Below are positions 32,802-41,617 of a stretch of DNA of 64,000 nucleotides, piece by piece; position 1 is the stretch's first letter, and every line of letters begins with the position of its first letter. The position numbers were made by a program, and so were the translations under genes. Source of the DNA: Streptomyces longispororuber (GTDB lineage Bacteria; Actinomycetota; Actinomycetes; Streptomycetales; Streptomycetaceae). Below the pieces are notes generated by a model, which made no database searches, was not told where the DNA came from, and saw only the letters and a program-made list of their open reading frames with translations. The stretch covers positions 1-64,000 of the forward strand of contig NZ_BNBT01000019.1 in assembly GCF_014656095.1 (NCBI RefSeq), read 5' to 3'.

Positions 32802-33429
32802 TTGCGCACATTGCGTCAGGTGAGCCCGATGGCGGGCACCGTGGGACTGTCTCGGCACCCCGCGGCCACTGCGCCTGGAAAGCCCTCGGGGGCATGCGAG
32901 ACCCCGGGCCGGGAGACGTCCGGCTTCATGAGCACGCCCCGAACTGGGACAGTCGTCAGCAAGTGGTGGTACGGGGCGAGCATCTCCTGCTGCACGCCCA
33001 AACCCCGCCGCAGAAACGGAACTTGGTTTCGGAAGACCCACGCACGCCCACCGCAATCCGGACCCAGCCGGCAGAGCCGCCACGCAGCCGCGGCCTCACG
33101 CCCCCGCGTGCCGGAGCCAGTCCCTGCGTGGAGGGCTCTGCCGCCCATCGATCACACGCGGCGCCAGTGCCTTTGCTGAAGCGGCCCTCATCTCGGCAGC
33201 GAATACGCCACGATGACATACATTCAAGCCTTCTCAGTACAGCCAACATGACATGGCACTTACAAATCTCAACAACTGATGAACATTCCCCTCCCCGCCT
33301 TGCGTCGGCCGACACCACGCCCACGAGCACCGCGTGACAACGCCCCCGCCGCCTCCGGCTCCCCTCCTGTGCTCAAGTGCCGGGCGCTCAGTAGCTTGAG
33401 ATGCATCGCCGATTGGTTCTTGCCGCGCT

Positions 33430-33560
33430 CGGCCGGGATGGGGTCCCGTCAGTTGCTCGCTGTGGAGGCGCGGACGCTGACGGAGTCGATCGCGCACCGC
33501 GGCCAGTCCGGGCCAGTCGACATGAGTCCGGTTGCCGCCGACCGCGGCCGCCTCAGATTG
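33430..33560 (-). pseudogene. Decayed IS5-type transposase fragment
   Basis: Reverse-strand frames give GPDWPRCAIDSVSVRA followed by a stop. In another frame they give TGPHP and IPAERGKNQSAMHL. Together they resemble the DDE region of IS5-group transposases, DW-R-(A/C)-(V/I)DS---VRA...TGPNP-(D/E)RGK-GSK-HL. The frame changes and the stop show that it is dead. No IS ends were identified. Confidence 0.45.
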
Positions 33561-33689
33561 GGTTCTGGTGCGACACCGCTACGGTCACCGGCAGGCGAGT
33601 AGGGCGACTTCCTGAGAGGAGCGACTACCGCTGCACCGGTATACCCTCGCCCTTCGCCCTGAGCCGTCGTCGATCATTGTCCCTGCAGG

Positions 33690-34655
33690 TCAGCGCACCC
33701 TCCCCCGCGCCTTCAGCGGCACCGGCGGCAGCTCCGGCGCGGGCAGCGGGCCCCCGTCGTACCCCTTCACCTCACCGAACCGCGTACCCGTCATCCAGTC
33801 CGTCCGGGCCTGCTCGATGTCCTGCTGGCTGCGCCCGATGAAGTTCCACCACATGACCAGCTCCTCCTCGAACGGCTCGCCGCCCAGGAGCATGAGGCCC
33901 GCGTCCGAGGCGGCGCGCAGCGGGAGTTCGGTCCGGCCGCAGCCCAGGTAGAGCATGGAGCCGGGGAGCACCGGCACGCCGTCCACGTGGGCCTCGCCGG
34001 ACATGGACAGGACGGCGTACTCGAAGTCGGGTTCGAGCGGGAGGCGGACGTCCGCGCCCTGCGCGAGGGCCAGGTCGGCGCCGACGATCGGCGTATACGT
34101 CGTGCCGGGCGAGGCGGCGCCGTCGAGGGCGCCCAGGAGCAGCGTGGCGCTCAGGCCCGGGGCGGTGACGACCGGCAGGTCGGCGTGGTGCTCGAAGTGC
34201 GGCTCGGTGTGCCGGTGGGCGTCGGGCAGCGCCACCCACAACTGCGCCCCGTGCAGGAACCGGGCGTGCGCCTTCGGGCTCTCCTCGGAGTGGGAGATGG
34301 CCCGGCCCGAGGTCATCAGGCCCAGCTCGCGGGGGCGGATCGTCTGGAGGCTGCCCGTGCTGTCGCGGTGCAGCACCTCCCCCTCGTGCAGCCAGCTCAC
34401 CGTCTGCAGGCCCATGTGCGGGTGCGGCGGCACCTGCATGCCGGGTTCCTCGGCGATGTCGTCCGGCCCGTAGTGATCGACGAAGCACCAGGCGCCGACC
34501 ATGCGGCGGCCCAGGTTCGGCAGCAGCCGGCGCACCTCGGTGGCCTCGCCCAGCTTCACGCTCCTGGGGCTGAGGAGTTCCCGCACGGGCTCCGCGACGA
34601 CGAACCCACGGCCGCCGCACGGGGACGGCACCGCCTCACGATCAAGATTGCTCAT
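33690..34655 (-). CDS. Pirin family protein
   Basis: 321 residues, a bicupin. The N-terminal cupin has the pirin metal motif PPHPHMGLQTVSWLHEGEVLHRDSTG, with three His and one Glu. SGRAISHSEE follows, and a C-terminal cupin ends near GEPFEEELVMWWNFIGRS. Some pirins are quercetinases and others bind regulators; the sequence does not decide. The start is the ATG at 34655. It marks the return to ordinary chromosomal genes. Confidence 0.93.
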   Translation of the reverse strand: MSNLDREAVPSPCGGRGFVVAEPVRELLSPRSVKLGEATEVRRLLPNLGRRMVGAWCFVDHYGPDDIAEEPGMQVPPHPHMGLQTVSWLHEGEVLHRDSTGSLQTIRPRELGLMTSGRAISHSEESPKAHARFLHGAQLWVALPDAHRHTEPHFEHHADLPVVTAPGLSATLLLGALDGAASPGTTYTPIVGADLALAQGADVRLPLEPDFEYAVLSMSGEAHVDGVPVLPGSMLYLGCGRTELPLRAASDAGLMLLGGEPFEEELVMWWNFIGRSQQDIEQARTDWMTGTRFGEVKGYDGGPLPAPELPPVPLKARGRVR

Positions 34656-34836
34656 GCCGCACAACCTAGCCCCGGCGGGGCTTCGCGTCAGCATCCGCCC
34701 GCCCACCGCCGCCGTCCGTCCGGCCCCGGGGCGTCCCGGGGCGTCCCGCCGGTGAGCGGCGGCCGAGCGACACCACGGCCGTACGTAGTGGAATATTCAA
34801 CAACAGCGGTCCGTTGGAGGCGGCAAGGAGGCAGCA

Positions 34837-35190
34837 GTGAACATCACGTACTACGACCACGGAACCGCGGCCGAGCGCTGGGAGCGTGCGCGGCAGTTCT
34901 TCGACGCCAAGGAGTACGCCACGGCGGCGCGCATCCTCGCCCCGCTGGCCGACGAGGTGCCCGAGCAGGTCGCCCCGCGCCTGCTGCTCGCCCGCGCCTA
35001 CTACCACTCGGCCCAGCTCCGCCGCGCCGAGACCGAGCTGCGCGCCGTCCTGGAGCGCGACCCGGTGGAGAGCTACGCCCGCCTCATGCTGGGCCGCACC
35101 CTCGAACGCCAGGGCCGGGACGCGGAGGCCGCTCCCCATCTGCGGCTCGCCGCGGCGCTGACCGGCGGGACGGCGGAGCCGGTGGCTTAG
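34837..35190 (+). CDS. Small tetratricopeptide-repeat protein
   Basis: 117 residues with about two and a half TPR units: ARQFFDAKEYATAARILAPL, LLLARAYYHSAQLRRAETEL and ARLMLGRTLERQGRDAEAAPHL. No enzymatic domain. It probably works as an adaptor. The GTG start follows AAGGAGG. A 19-bp hairpin ends the transcript. Confidence 0.85.
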   Translation: MNITYYDHGTAAERWERARQFFDAKEYATAARILAPLADEVPEQVAPRLLLARAYYHSAQLRRAETELRAVLERDPVESYARLMLGRTLERQGRDAEAAPHLRLAAALTGGTAEPVA

Positions 35191-35510
35191 GGCCACAGGA
35201 TTGGCCGTGCCCCGGAGGGCGCGTGGTGGGCGATACGCGCCCGCCACGCGCCCTCCCGCCGTTCCGGGGAGCGGGCCGGACGGACGCCCGCCACACTCCC
35301 CCGCACCCAACTAAAGCGCATTAGTTCCCGCGAAACCCTAGCCCGCGCCTCTTCTCCGTCGTCAGAATGACGGCGGTCCCGATCAGGGCCCCCGATCACC
35401 CGGTCAGCGGCCACGGCCGAGGTCCGCCCTGCCCGCTGACCAGGTCTTCCGGTCGCCGGGCGCCCGCGGCCCCCGGCCGCCGACGCGCTGAACACGGAGG
35501 AGAGTCCCGC
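35191..35510. other. Intergenic region, TPR gene to GH18 gene
   Basis: 320 bp holding the TPR terminator (35214-35256) and the GH18 promoter. The GH18 ribosome site GGAGGAG lies near 35497. No gene seen. Confidence 0.5.
35214..35256 (+). terminator. Terminator of the TPR gene
   Basis: A 19-bp stem (GGAGGGCGCGTGGTGGGCG against its complement, one G-T wobble) with an ATACG loop, 24 bp after the stop codon. Confidence 0.8.
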
Positions 35511-36437
35511 ATGGAAAGACGCTCGGTACTTCTCGGCGCCCTCGCGCTCACGGTGGGCGCCGCCGCCACCGCGCACGCCGCCCCGCGCGCCGCCGCGAGC
35601 AGGCGCGTGGTCGTCTACTACCAGACGCAGTACACGAACGGCGCGTACGTCTCGCCGCTGAACCTGACCGCGCACCGCACGGGCGTGACCGACGTCATCG
35701 TCGCCGCGGTGCACCTCAACGACGTCAACGGCCCCTACGCGCCGGTGCACGTGAACGACGACCCGCCGGGCGCCGCGAAGTACGACCAGATGTGGCGCGA
35801 CCTGAAAACGCTGCAGGGCCAAGGCGTGCACGTGCTCGCGATGGTGGGCGGCGCGGCACCGGGCAGCTTCACCCGGCTGGACACGGAGTTCGACACGTAC
35901 TATCCGCTGCTGCGGGACTTCATACGCCGGTACGGGCTCGACGGCGTCGACCTGGACGTGGAGGAGCGGATGTCCCTCGCGGGCATCGAGCGCGTCATCG
36001 ACGCCCTGCGCCGCGACTTCGGCCCCGGCTTCCTCATCACCCTGGCGCCGGTGGGCAGCGCGCTCAGCGGCGGCGGCAACCTCTCCGGCTTCAACTACGA
36101 ACGCCTGTACCGCGACCGCGGCGGCGACATCGCCTGGTTCAACGCCCAGTTCTACAACGGCTGGGGCAGCATGGCGTCGACGGCGAGCTACGACGCGGTC
36201 ATGCGGCGCGGCCTCATCCCGGCCTCGAAGGTCGTCGCGGGCACCCTCACCGACCCGTCGAACGGCGGCAGCGGCTATGTGGACGTCACCCGCCTGAAGT
36301 CCACCATCCGCGGCCTGGTCGCCAGGTACCCGCAGATGGGCGGTGTGATGGGCTGGGAGTACTTCAACTCCCAGCCGGGCGGGACGGCGCAGCCCTGGCG
36401 GTGGGCGGCGGAGGTCTCGGCGGCCCTGAAGGGCTGA
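35511..36437 (+). CDS. Secreted glycoside hydrolase family 18
   Basis: 308 residues. The N-terminus ERRSVLLGALALTVGAAATAHA is an export signal with paired Arg, ending AHA. The GH18 catalytic motif DGVDLDVE is near residues 144-151, with the last Glu as proton donor. VVVYYQTQ at the start and MGWEYFNS near the end are barrel strands typical of the family. It acts on chitin or on N-glycan chitobiose (endo-beta-N-acetylglucosaminidase); the small size and lack of a binding module do not settle which. Confidence 0.9.
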   Translation: MERRSVLLGALALTVGAAATAHAAPRAAASRRVVVYYQTQYTNGAYVSPLNLTAHRTGVTDVIVAAVHLNDVNGPYAPVHVNDDPPGAAKYDQMWRDLKTLQGQGVHVLAMVGGAAPGSFTRLDTEFDTYYPLLRDFIRRYGLDGVDLDVEERMSLAGIERVIDALRRDFGPGFLITLAPVGSALSGGGNLSGFNYERLYRDRGGDIAWFNAQFYNGWGSMASTASYDAVMRRGLIPASKVVAGTLTDPSNGGSGYVDVTRLKSTIRGLVARYPQMGGVMGWEYFNSQPGGTAQPWRWAAEVSAALKG

Positions 36438-36535
36438 CCCGGCCGGCTCCGCGGACCGGCCCGCCCAGCAGGGCGGCTCCCCCGAGGGGCCGGAAGGGGG
36501 CAGCGCGGTTCCGCCGGAGGGCGGCGCCTTCGCGT

Positions 36536-36552
36536 GGCGGGCGCCGCCCGCC
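36536..36552. terminator. Hairpin between convergent GH18 and stabilization-protein genes
   Basis: GGCGGGC and GCCCGCC form a 7-bp stem around GCC. A near copy follows at about 36580. It lies between convergent stops at 36437 and 36605. Confidence 0.45.
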
Positions 36553-36604
36553 CTGCGGGACCGCGGGGCCCGGCGGTGGCGGGCGCCGCCCGTCCCGCGC
36601 GGTG

Positions 36605-36928
36605 TCAGCGGCCTACGGCCCGCTCGAGCTCCGCCTTGTTCATCGACGAGCGGCCCTTCACGTTCTTCTTCTTGGCCTCTTCGTAGAGCTGGTCGCGGGT
36701 CCGTCCCTGCGCTCCGCTGTGCGAGCGCTGGCCGCCCCTGCGGCTGGACGACATGTCCTGCGTGGAGGTGCGGGAGGCCGTCTTCGACTCGCCGCTGCGG
36801 GCCCGCTCCTTGTTCACCGTGCGGGCGGCGATCTCCTTCGCCCGCTTCGTCGACTCGCCGCGCTGTTCGGCGCTGTCCTTGATGTGCTCGTACTGCCGCT
36901 CGCGCTTGGCACTCGATCCTCGGGGCAT
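36605..36928 (-). CDS. Rho-N/SAP-like small basic protein, plasmid-stabilization type
   Basis: 107 residues, highly charged. The N-terminal half resembles the KRERQYEHIKDSAEQRG region of streptomycete proteins annotated as plasmid stabilization proteins. The C-terminal 30 residues (TRDQLYEEAKKKNVKGRSSMNKAELERAV) match a Rho termination factor N-terminal/SAP-like helical module that binds nucleic acid. No partner toxin is adjacent. Function unknown; nucleoid or RNA binding is likely. Confidence 0.75.
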   Translation of the reverse strand: MPRGSSAKRERQYEHIKDSAEQRGESTKRAKEIAARTVNKERARSGESKTASRTSTQDMSSSRRGGQRSHSGAQGRTRDQLYEEAKKKNVKGRSSMNKAELERAVGR

Positions 36929-37061
36929 GACGCGTCCTTCCGTGCTGAGGCGTCCACGGGCCGGGACCACGGCGTGGCCCGGACCACGACCACCACGTGT
37001 AACCGGTCGCCGTGTCCGCCAAACCCCGTTTCGGCCCCCGGGCCCCGGGCACCCGGCGCGC

Positions 37062-37343
37062 ATGACATGGGTACCTCTGCGACAGGACTGGATTCGTCGG
37101 GCCGCGTGTACCGATGAGGACCCTGAGCTCTTCTTCCCGGTCGGGACCACCGGACCGGCCGAACGGGAGCAGGAGGAGGCCAAACGGATCTGCGAGCGCT
37201 GCCCCGTGATGCGGCAGTGCCTCACGTACGCGCTGCGCTCCGGGCAGACGTCCGGGGTGTGGGGAGGCAAGGGCGAGCGCGAGCTCGCGGAGCTGCGCGG
37301 CTCGGCGTCCGCGCGGAGAAGGGCGGGCGTGAGCACGCGCTGA
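37062..37343 (+). CDS. WhiB-like iron-sulfur regulator
   Basis: 93 residues. Four cysteines in the Wbl pattern (AAC16, then C-x2-C in CERC and a fourth in MRQC) bind a 4Fe-4S cluster. GVWGG follows, then a basic tail. DPELFFPVGTTGPA matches the WhiB1/WblE subgroup best. These proteins bind the principal sigma factor and respond to NO or redox state. It is divergent from the small basic protein at 36928. Confidence 0.92.
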   Translation: MTWVPLRQDWIRRAACTDEDPELFFPVGTTGPAEREQEEAKRICERCPVMRQCLTYALRSGQTSGVWGGKGERELAELRGSASARRRAGVSTR

Positions 37344-37451
37344 GGGCGCGTCGGCGCACATCAGGGTCCCGGACGGGCGCTCGGGCACCGAGGCGCGCGG
37401 TTATCGTTGCGCGCCAGGGGCGCGGGCGCGCGCGAGGGACCAGGGGGTGCG

Positions 37452-39281
37452 GTGCTCGGGGAGCAGCAGGCGTGGCAGAAGCGGCAAGAGGGGCAGGAAC
37501 GGCAGGCGCGCGGGGAGTGGCTTCGCGTACCGGTCGGTGAGGACGCCGGGCGGTGGGCGACGCGGGGGCGGTGCCGTCGTGTGCTGCTGATCGTCCACAA
37601 CGTCACGTCCGCCACCCGGCTCCTTGACGTCCTGCCGCTGTTCCGCGACGACCTGCGCGTACAGCTCCTCGCCACCTGCACCGGCTCCTCGCCGTACCGG
37701 GCCGGGGTCGCGGAGCTGCTGCGGGACGTCGGGGTCCCCGTCCTGCCCTGGGACCAGGCGCTGCGCACCCCGGTGGACCTGGCCGTCGCCGCCAGCTTCG
37801 GCGGTCAACTGCCGCGCTACGCGGGGCGGTTGGCCGTGCTGTCGCACGGCGTCGGCTACAATAAGAGGCTGACCAGGCCCGGTCAGGCCCGGTCAGGCCC
37901 GGTCAGGCCCGGTCAGGCCCTGGGTGCCCCGGAGCCGGTGTTCGGGCTGTCGCCCCAGTGGCTGCTCGCGGACGGCGCCCCGTTCGTGGACGCCCTCGTC
38001 CTGTCGCACCCCGAGCAGGTCGAGCGGCTGCGTGCCGTCTGCCCCGAGGCCGTGCCGTCGGCCGTGCTCGCCGGGGACCCCTGCTACGACCGGCTGCTCG
38101 CCGCCCGGCACCACCGTGAGCGGTACCGCCGCGCCCTGGGGGTGCGGCGCGGCCAGCGCCTCGTCCTGCTGAACTCCACCTGGAACCCGGAGTCGCTGTT
38201 CGGGGACGGCGGCGACGGCGACAGGCCGGACCGGGACGGCGACGTGCTGCCCGCGCTGCTGCCGCGCCTCACGGCCGAGCTGCCCGCCGACGAGTACCGC
38301 GTCGCCGCCGTGCTGCACCCGAACATCTGGTACGGGCACGGCCCCGGCCAGGTCAGGATGTGGCTGGACCGGGCGCGCCGGGGCGGGCTCACGCTCGTCG
38401 ACCCGCTGGCGGGCTGGCGGCAGGCCCTGGTCGCCGCCGACGTCACCCTCGGCGACTTCGGGTCGGTGTCGTACTACAGCGCCGCCCTCGGTACGCCGGT
38501 GCTGCTCGGCGCGGCCGGGGAGCGGGTCCTCGGCGCGGACTCGCCGCTCGCCGCGTTCGTACGGGCCGCGCCGCGGCTCAACCCGTACCGGCCGCTGCGC
38601 CCGCAGCTCGACGCGGCGGTGGCGCGGCACGTCCCCGTGCCCGGCCCCGCGGAGCTGACGTCGTCCGCCCCGGGGCGCTCGGCGGAGCTGCTGCGGCGCG
38701 CCTTCTACGGCCTGATGGGGATACCGGAGCCGACGGCGCCCGCCCTCCTTGAGCCGTTGCCGCTGCCGCCGTACGAGCCGCCCGCGCGCACCGCGCCCGT
38801 ACGGGTCCTGACCCGGCTGCGCGGCGCGGCGGAGGTGGCGGTGGCCCGGTACGCCGACCCCCGCGACGAGCCGGACGCGGAGGGCGCGGCCCACACGGCG
38901 GTGCACGAGGACACCCTGGACCCGGCGCTGCTGACCGTCGCCGACGTGATCGTGCGCGAGGGGGCCGCCGACGACCCGCGGCTCGGGCCGCCCGCCGCCT
39001 GGGCGGCGGAGGTCCTCGGCCGGTACCCGCACTGCGGCCTCGCCGCCTACGTCACCGGCCCGGGCGAGTGCACCGTACGCACCCGCGACGGGCAGGTGCT
39101 GGTCCTGGCCGGCGGGGCGCGGGACGTGGACCCGGCCGCCTGCGCGTCGGCGCTGTTCGCCTGGCTGGCGTCCGGGAAGGGCGCGGACGAGCTGGCCGGC
39201 GGCCTGACCGTGTGGACGGGCGGCACGGCGCACGCCGTCTCCGTGACCCCGGTCGGCCCCGGCGGCCCGGGACCCCGCTGA
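37452..39281 (+). CDS. CDP-glycerol glycerophosphotransferase-like protein
   Basis: About 609 residues from a GTG at 37452 that follows a G-rich site; the exact start is uncertain. RVLLIVHNVTSATRLLDVLPLF opens a GT-B fold, and NSTWNPESLFG, VLHPNIWYGHG and TLGDFGSVSYYSAALGTPVLL match the glycerophosphotransferase family (TagB/TagF). Streptomyces members are often mislabelled translation initiation factor 2. It probably modifies a cell-wall polymer or lipid. A 10-bp repeat at 37875-37920 sits within the coding region and encodes RPGQARSGPVRPGQA. Confidence 0.65.
   Translation: MLGEQQAWQKRQEGQERQARGEWLRVPVGEDAGRWATRGRCRRVLLIVHNVTSATRLLDVLPLFRDDLRVQLLATCTGSSPYRAGVAELLRDVGVPVLPWDQALRTPVDLAVAASFGGQLPRYAGRLAVLSHGVGYNKRLTRPGQARSGPVRPGQALGAPEPVFGLSPQWLLADGAPFVDALVLSHPEQVERLRAVCPEAVPSAVLAGDPCYDRLLAARHHRERYRRALGVRRGQRLVLLNSTWNPESLFGDGGDGDRPDRDGDVLPALLPRLTAELPADEYRVAAVLHPNIWYGHGPGQVRMWLDRARRGGLTLVDPLAGWRQALVAADVTLGDFGSVSYYSAALGTPVLLGAAGERVLGADSPLAAFVRAAPRLNPYRPLRPQLDAAVARHVPVPGPAELTSSAPGRSAELLRRAFYGLMGIPEPTAPALLEPLPLPPYEPPARTAPVRVLTRLRGAAEVAVARYADPRDEPDAEGAAHTAVHEDTLDPALLTVADVIVREGAADDPRLGPPAAWAAEVLGRYPHCGLAAYVTGPGECTVRTRDGQVLVLAGGARDVDPAACASALFAWLASGKGADELAGGLTVWTGGTAHAVSVTPVGPGGPGPR
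37875..37920 (+). repeat. 10-bp coding tandem repeat, out of frame
   Basis: GGTCAGGCCC occurs four times perfectly (37881-37920), preceded by a partial copy. Since 10 is not divisible by three, gain or loss of one unit shifts the frame of the surrounding gene. Confidence 0.95.
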
Positions 39282-39343
39282 CGTGGCCACCGGACGCGCC
39301 GCGCAGGCAGGCCAGGTCCCGTCTCGCCGACGGGCCCGGCGGG

Positions 39344-41491
39344 TCAGTCCCGCGGCTCCGGCGGGCCGCTGGCCTGTCCGTCCCGCAGCGCCCGCAGGTA
39401 CGCCACGTGCTGGTGGGCGTTCTCCCGGGTCAGCGCCTCCAGGGCCCGGTCGATGAGCGGCAGGGCGGCCTCGCGGCGGCCGCTGAGGACGTACAGCTCG
39501 GCGAGGTCGGTGCGGGCGCGGGCGCCGTTGTACGCCTCGCCGGTGGCGTCGAAGAAGCGCATCGCCTCCCGCAGCCGCCCCTCCGCCTCGTCCAGGGGCA
39601 GGTTCTCGCGCAGGGCGATGCCCCGCTGGGCCCGGCCGCGGAAGCGCTCCAGGAGGGCGCGGACGCGCGGCAGGTCCGCGAAGCCGTCGTCGCCGGGGCC
39701 GATGCGGTCGGCGATGCGCCCGGCCTCCACGAACAGTTCGTCGGCCTCCCGGAACGCCCACCGCGCGAGCCGGACGCGGCCGAGGGTCTCCACCGCCGTG
39801 GCCTGGCCGCGCAGGTGCCCCGCCCGGCGCTCGGCCTCCAGGGCCGCGGCGGCCTCGCGCTCGGCCTCGTCGAAGGCGAGCGTCTCGATGAGGGCGGAGG
39901 CCAGGTAGGTGTGCAGGCGCCCCGCCATCCGGGTGCCCGGGCAGACCGTGTCGGCGGCCTGTGCCGCGGCCCGCAGCGCGGGCAGCAGCTCCTCGTGGTG
40001 GCCGGCCTTGAGCTGGACGGTCCACAGCGCCTCCGCCAGCGAGCAGGCCATGTCGCCGAAGCCGTACTCCCGGGCGGCGAGGACCGCCTGGACGAGGTTG
40101 CCGCGCTCGGCGAGCAGCGCGGCGAGGGCCGCGCCCGGGTCCGGGTACGTGCCCGGGGTGGCGCGGGCGTAGGCCGCTCCCAGGTGCCAGCGCTGCGGCA
40201 GCGCGTCCAGGTCGGCCGCCACGGCGAAGCGCAGGTACCACTGGAGGGTGCGCTCCACGGCCCGGGCGCAGCCCGCGACGCCGTCCTCGCGCCCGGCGGT
40301 CCGCTCGGCGTGGCGGCGTACGGAGGGCCGGTAGCGGTAGCGGCCCGCCTCCGGCTGGTCCAGGAGCCTGCGCTCGACGAGGCGGTCCAGGAGGGCCGCC
40401 GCGGTGGTCTCGTCGAGTCCGGCCGCGGCGGCCACCGGGCCCGCGGTCACCGCGTGCCAGGGCCACAGCGCGCCGCGCCGGTAGACGCGGGCCAGGTCCG
40501 GCTCCAGGCCGTCGTAGAGGCCGTCGAGCAGTGCGTCGTCGGGGTGCGGGGCAGCGGGCACGGGCGTCCTCGCGGGGTCGCGGCCGCCGTCGGCGAGGTG
40601 CGCTGCGGTGGCCCACAGGGCGTAGGGGGATCCGGCGCACCGGGACAGCGTGGCCGGGAGCGCCGGGCCGAGCCGGTCCACGGCCTCCTTGCCCGCCGCC
40701 CTGGTGAGCAGCTCCCGGGCGTGACGGCGGGTGAGCGGCGCGACCTCGACGGTCTCGGCGTCGAGGCCGGTCAGGCGCCGGTGGGCGACGACCAGGGTGA
40801 GGACGCCGGGGGACGCCGCGAGGAGGGGGCCGACCTGGGCGGCGGAGTGGGCGTGGTCGAGGATGACGAGGAGCCGGCGTCCGGCGAGGAGGCGGGCGAA
40901 CAGCGCGGCCCGCTCCCGCGGCCCCGGCGGGACGTCCGGGTCGGCGACGCCGAGCCCGGTCAGGGCCGTGCGCAGGGCGGCCTCGGCGTCGAGGGGCGCG
41001 CCGCCGGGCCCGGAGGCGAGGTCGACGTACAGCCGTCCGTCGGGGAAGCGGTGCTCCTCCCCCGCGCCGAACTGCACGGCGAGGCCGGTGGTGCCGACGC
41101 CCTCGGGGCCGTGCAGCAGGACCCGGCGGGGGCGTCCGTCGTGTCTGCGGGCCGCTTCGCGGCGCAGGCGCCGCAGCGGCTCCTGGCGGTCGACGAACGT
41201 CCGTACCGGCGGGGGCGGTTGGGCGACCGTCAGGGTCGCGGGGCCGGGGAGCGACAGCTCCGCGAGGCGGCCGAGGCCGGCGAGGCGGGCGGCCACCACG
41301 GGGTCGCGGCGGGCGGCCTCGGCGAGTTCGGGGGCGAGGGCGGTGAGTCCCGCGGTCCGGTCCGGGGCGCGGGTGCCGGCCCCGAACAGGCCGCCGACGA
41401 GGGTGTAGAGCTGCTTGCCCGCCTCGTTGGCCATCCCGGAGCCCACCGCCGCCAGGGTCGCCGTCACCACGCCCAGCGAAATGGGATCCAC
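39344..41491 (-). CDS. STAND-type P-loop protein with TPR-like C-terminus
   Basis: 715 residues. The N-terminus (ISLGVVTATLAAVGSGMANEAGKQLYTLVGGLFG) is a hydrophobic helix typical of streptomycete STAND proteins. RTFVDRQEPLRRL leads into the NTPase. Walker A is GPEGVGTTGLA near residue 126, in which the essential Lys is Thr. Walker B is RRLLVILDHAH, with a His in place of the second acid. About 420-700 are helical repeats. It resembles AfsR/NB-ARC sensors but looks nucleotide-hydrolysis-defective. The GTG start at 41491 follows GGGGGG. Confidence 0.75.
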   Translation of the reverse strand: MDPISLGVVTATLAAVGSGMANEAGKQLYTLVGGLFGAGTRAPDRTAGLTALAPELAEAARRDPVVAARLAGLGRLAELSLPGPATLTVAQPPPPVRTFVDRQEPLRRLRREAARRHDGRPRRVLLHGPEGVGTTGLAVQFGAGEEHRFPDGRLYVDLASGPGGAPLDAEAALRTALTGLGVADPDVPPGPRERAALFARLLAGRRLLVILDHAHSAAQVGPLLAASPGVLTLVVAHRRLTGLDAETVEVAPLTRRHARELLTRAAGKEAVDRLGPALPATLSRCAGSPYALWATAAHLADGGRDPARTPVPAAPHPDDALLDGLYDGLEPDLARVYRRGALWPWHAVTAGPVAAAAGLDETTAAALLDRLVERRLLDQPEAGRYRYRPSVRRHAERTAGREDGVAGCARAVERTLQWYLRFAVAADLDALPQRWHLGAAYARATPGTYPDPGAALAALLAERGNLVQAVLAAREYGFGDMACSLAEALWTVQLKAGHHEELLPALRAAAQAADTVCPGTRMAGRLHTYLASALIETLAFDEAEREAAAALEAERRAGHLRGQATAVETLGRVRLARWAFREADELFVEAGRIADRIGPGDDGFADLPRVRALLERFRGRAQRGIALRENLPLDEAEGRLREAMRFFDATGEAYNGARARTDLAELYVLSGRREAALPLIDRALEALTRENAHQHVAYLRALRDGQASGPPEPRD

Positions 41492-41617
41492 CGTGCCCCC
41501 CGCTCTCCTCGCAGTCCCGCGCCGGGGCGCCGCCGCCCCGGCAGGCCACCCTATCCGCGCGGGCGGCGCGGAGGGAGGCCCGGTGGCGGCGCCATCAGGC
41601 CTTCCCGCGGCGGGTGT

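Larger units (their letters stand above)
32723..33689. other. Gene-poor region between SARP gene and pirin
   Basis: 967 bp with no intact gene. It contains the SARP promoter (32773-32801) and a decayed transposase fragment (about 33430-33560). The base composition changes along it, with AT-rich patches near 32750-32800 and 33220-33290. It looks like the worn edge of an inserted segment. Confidence 0.5.
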
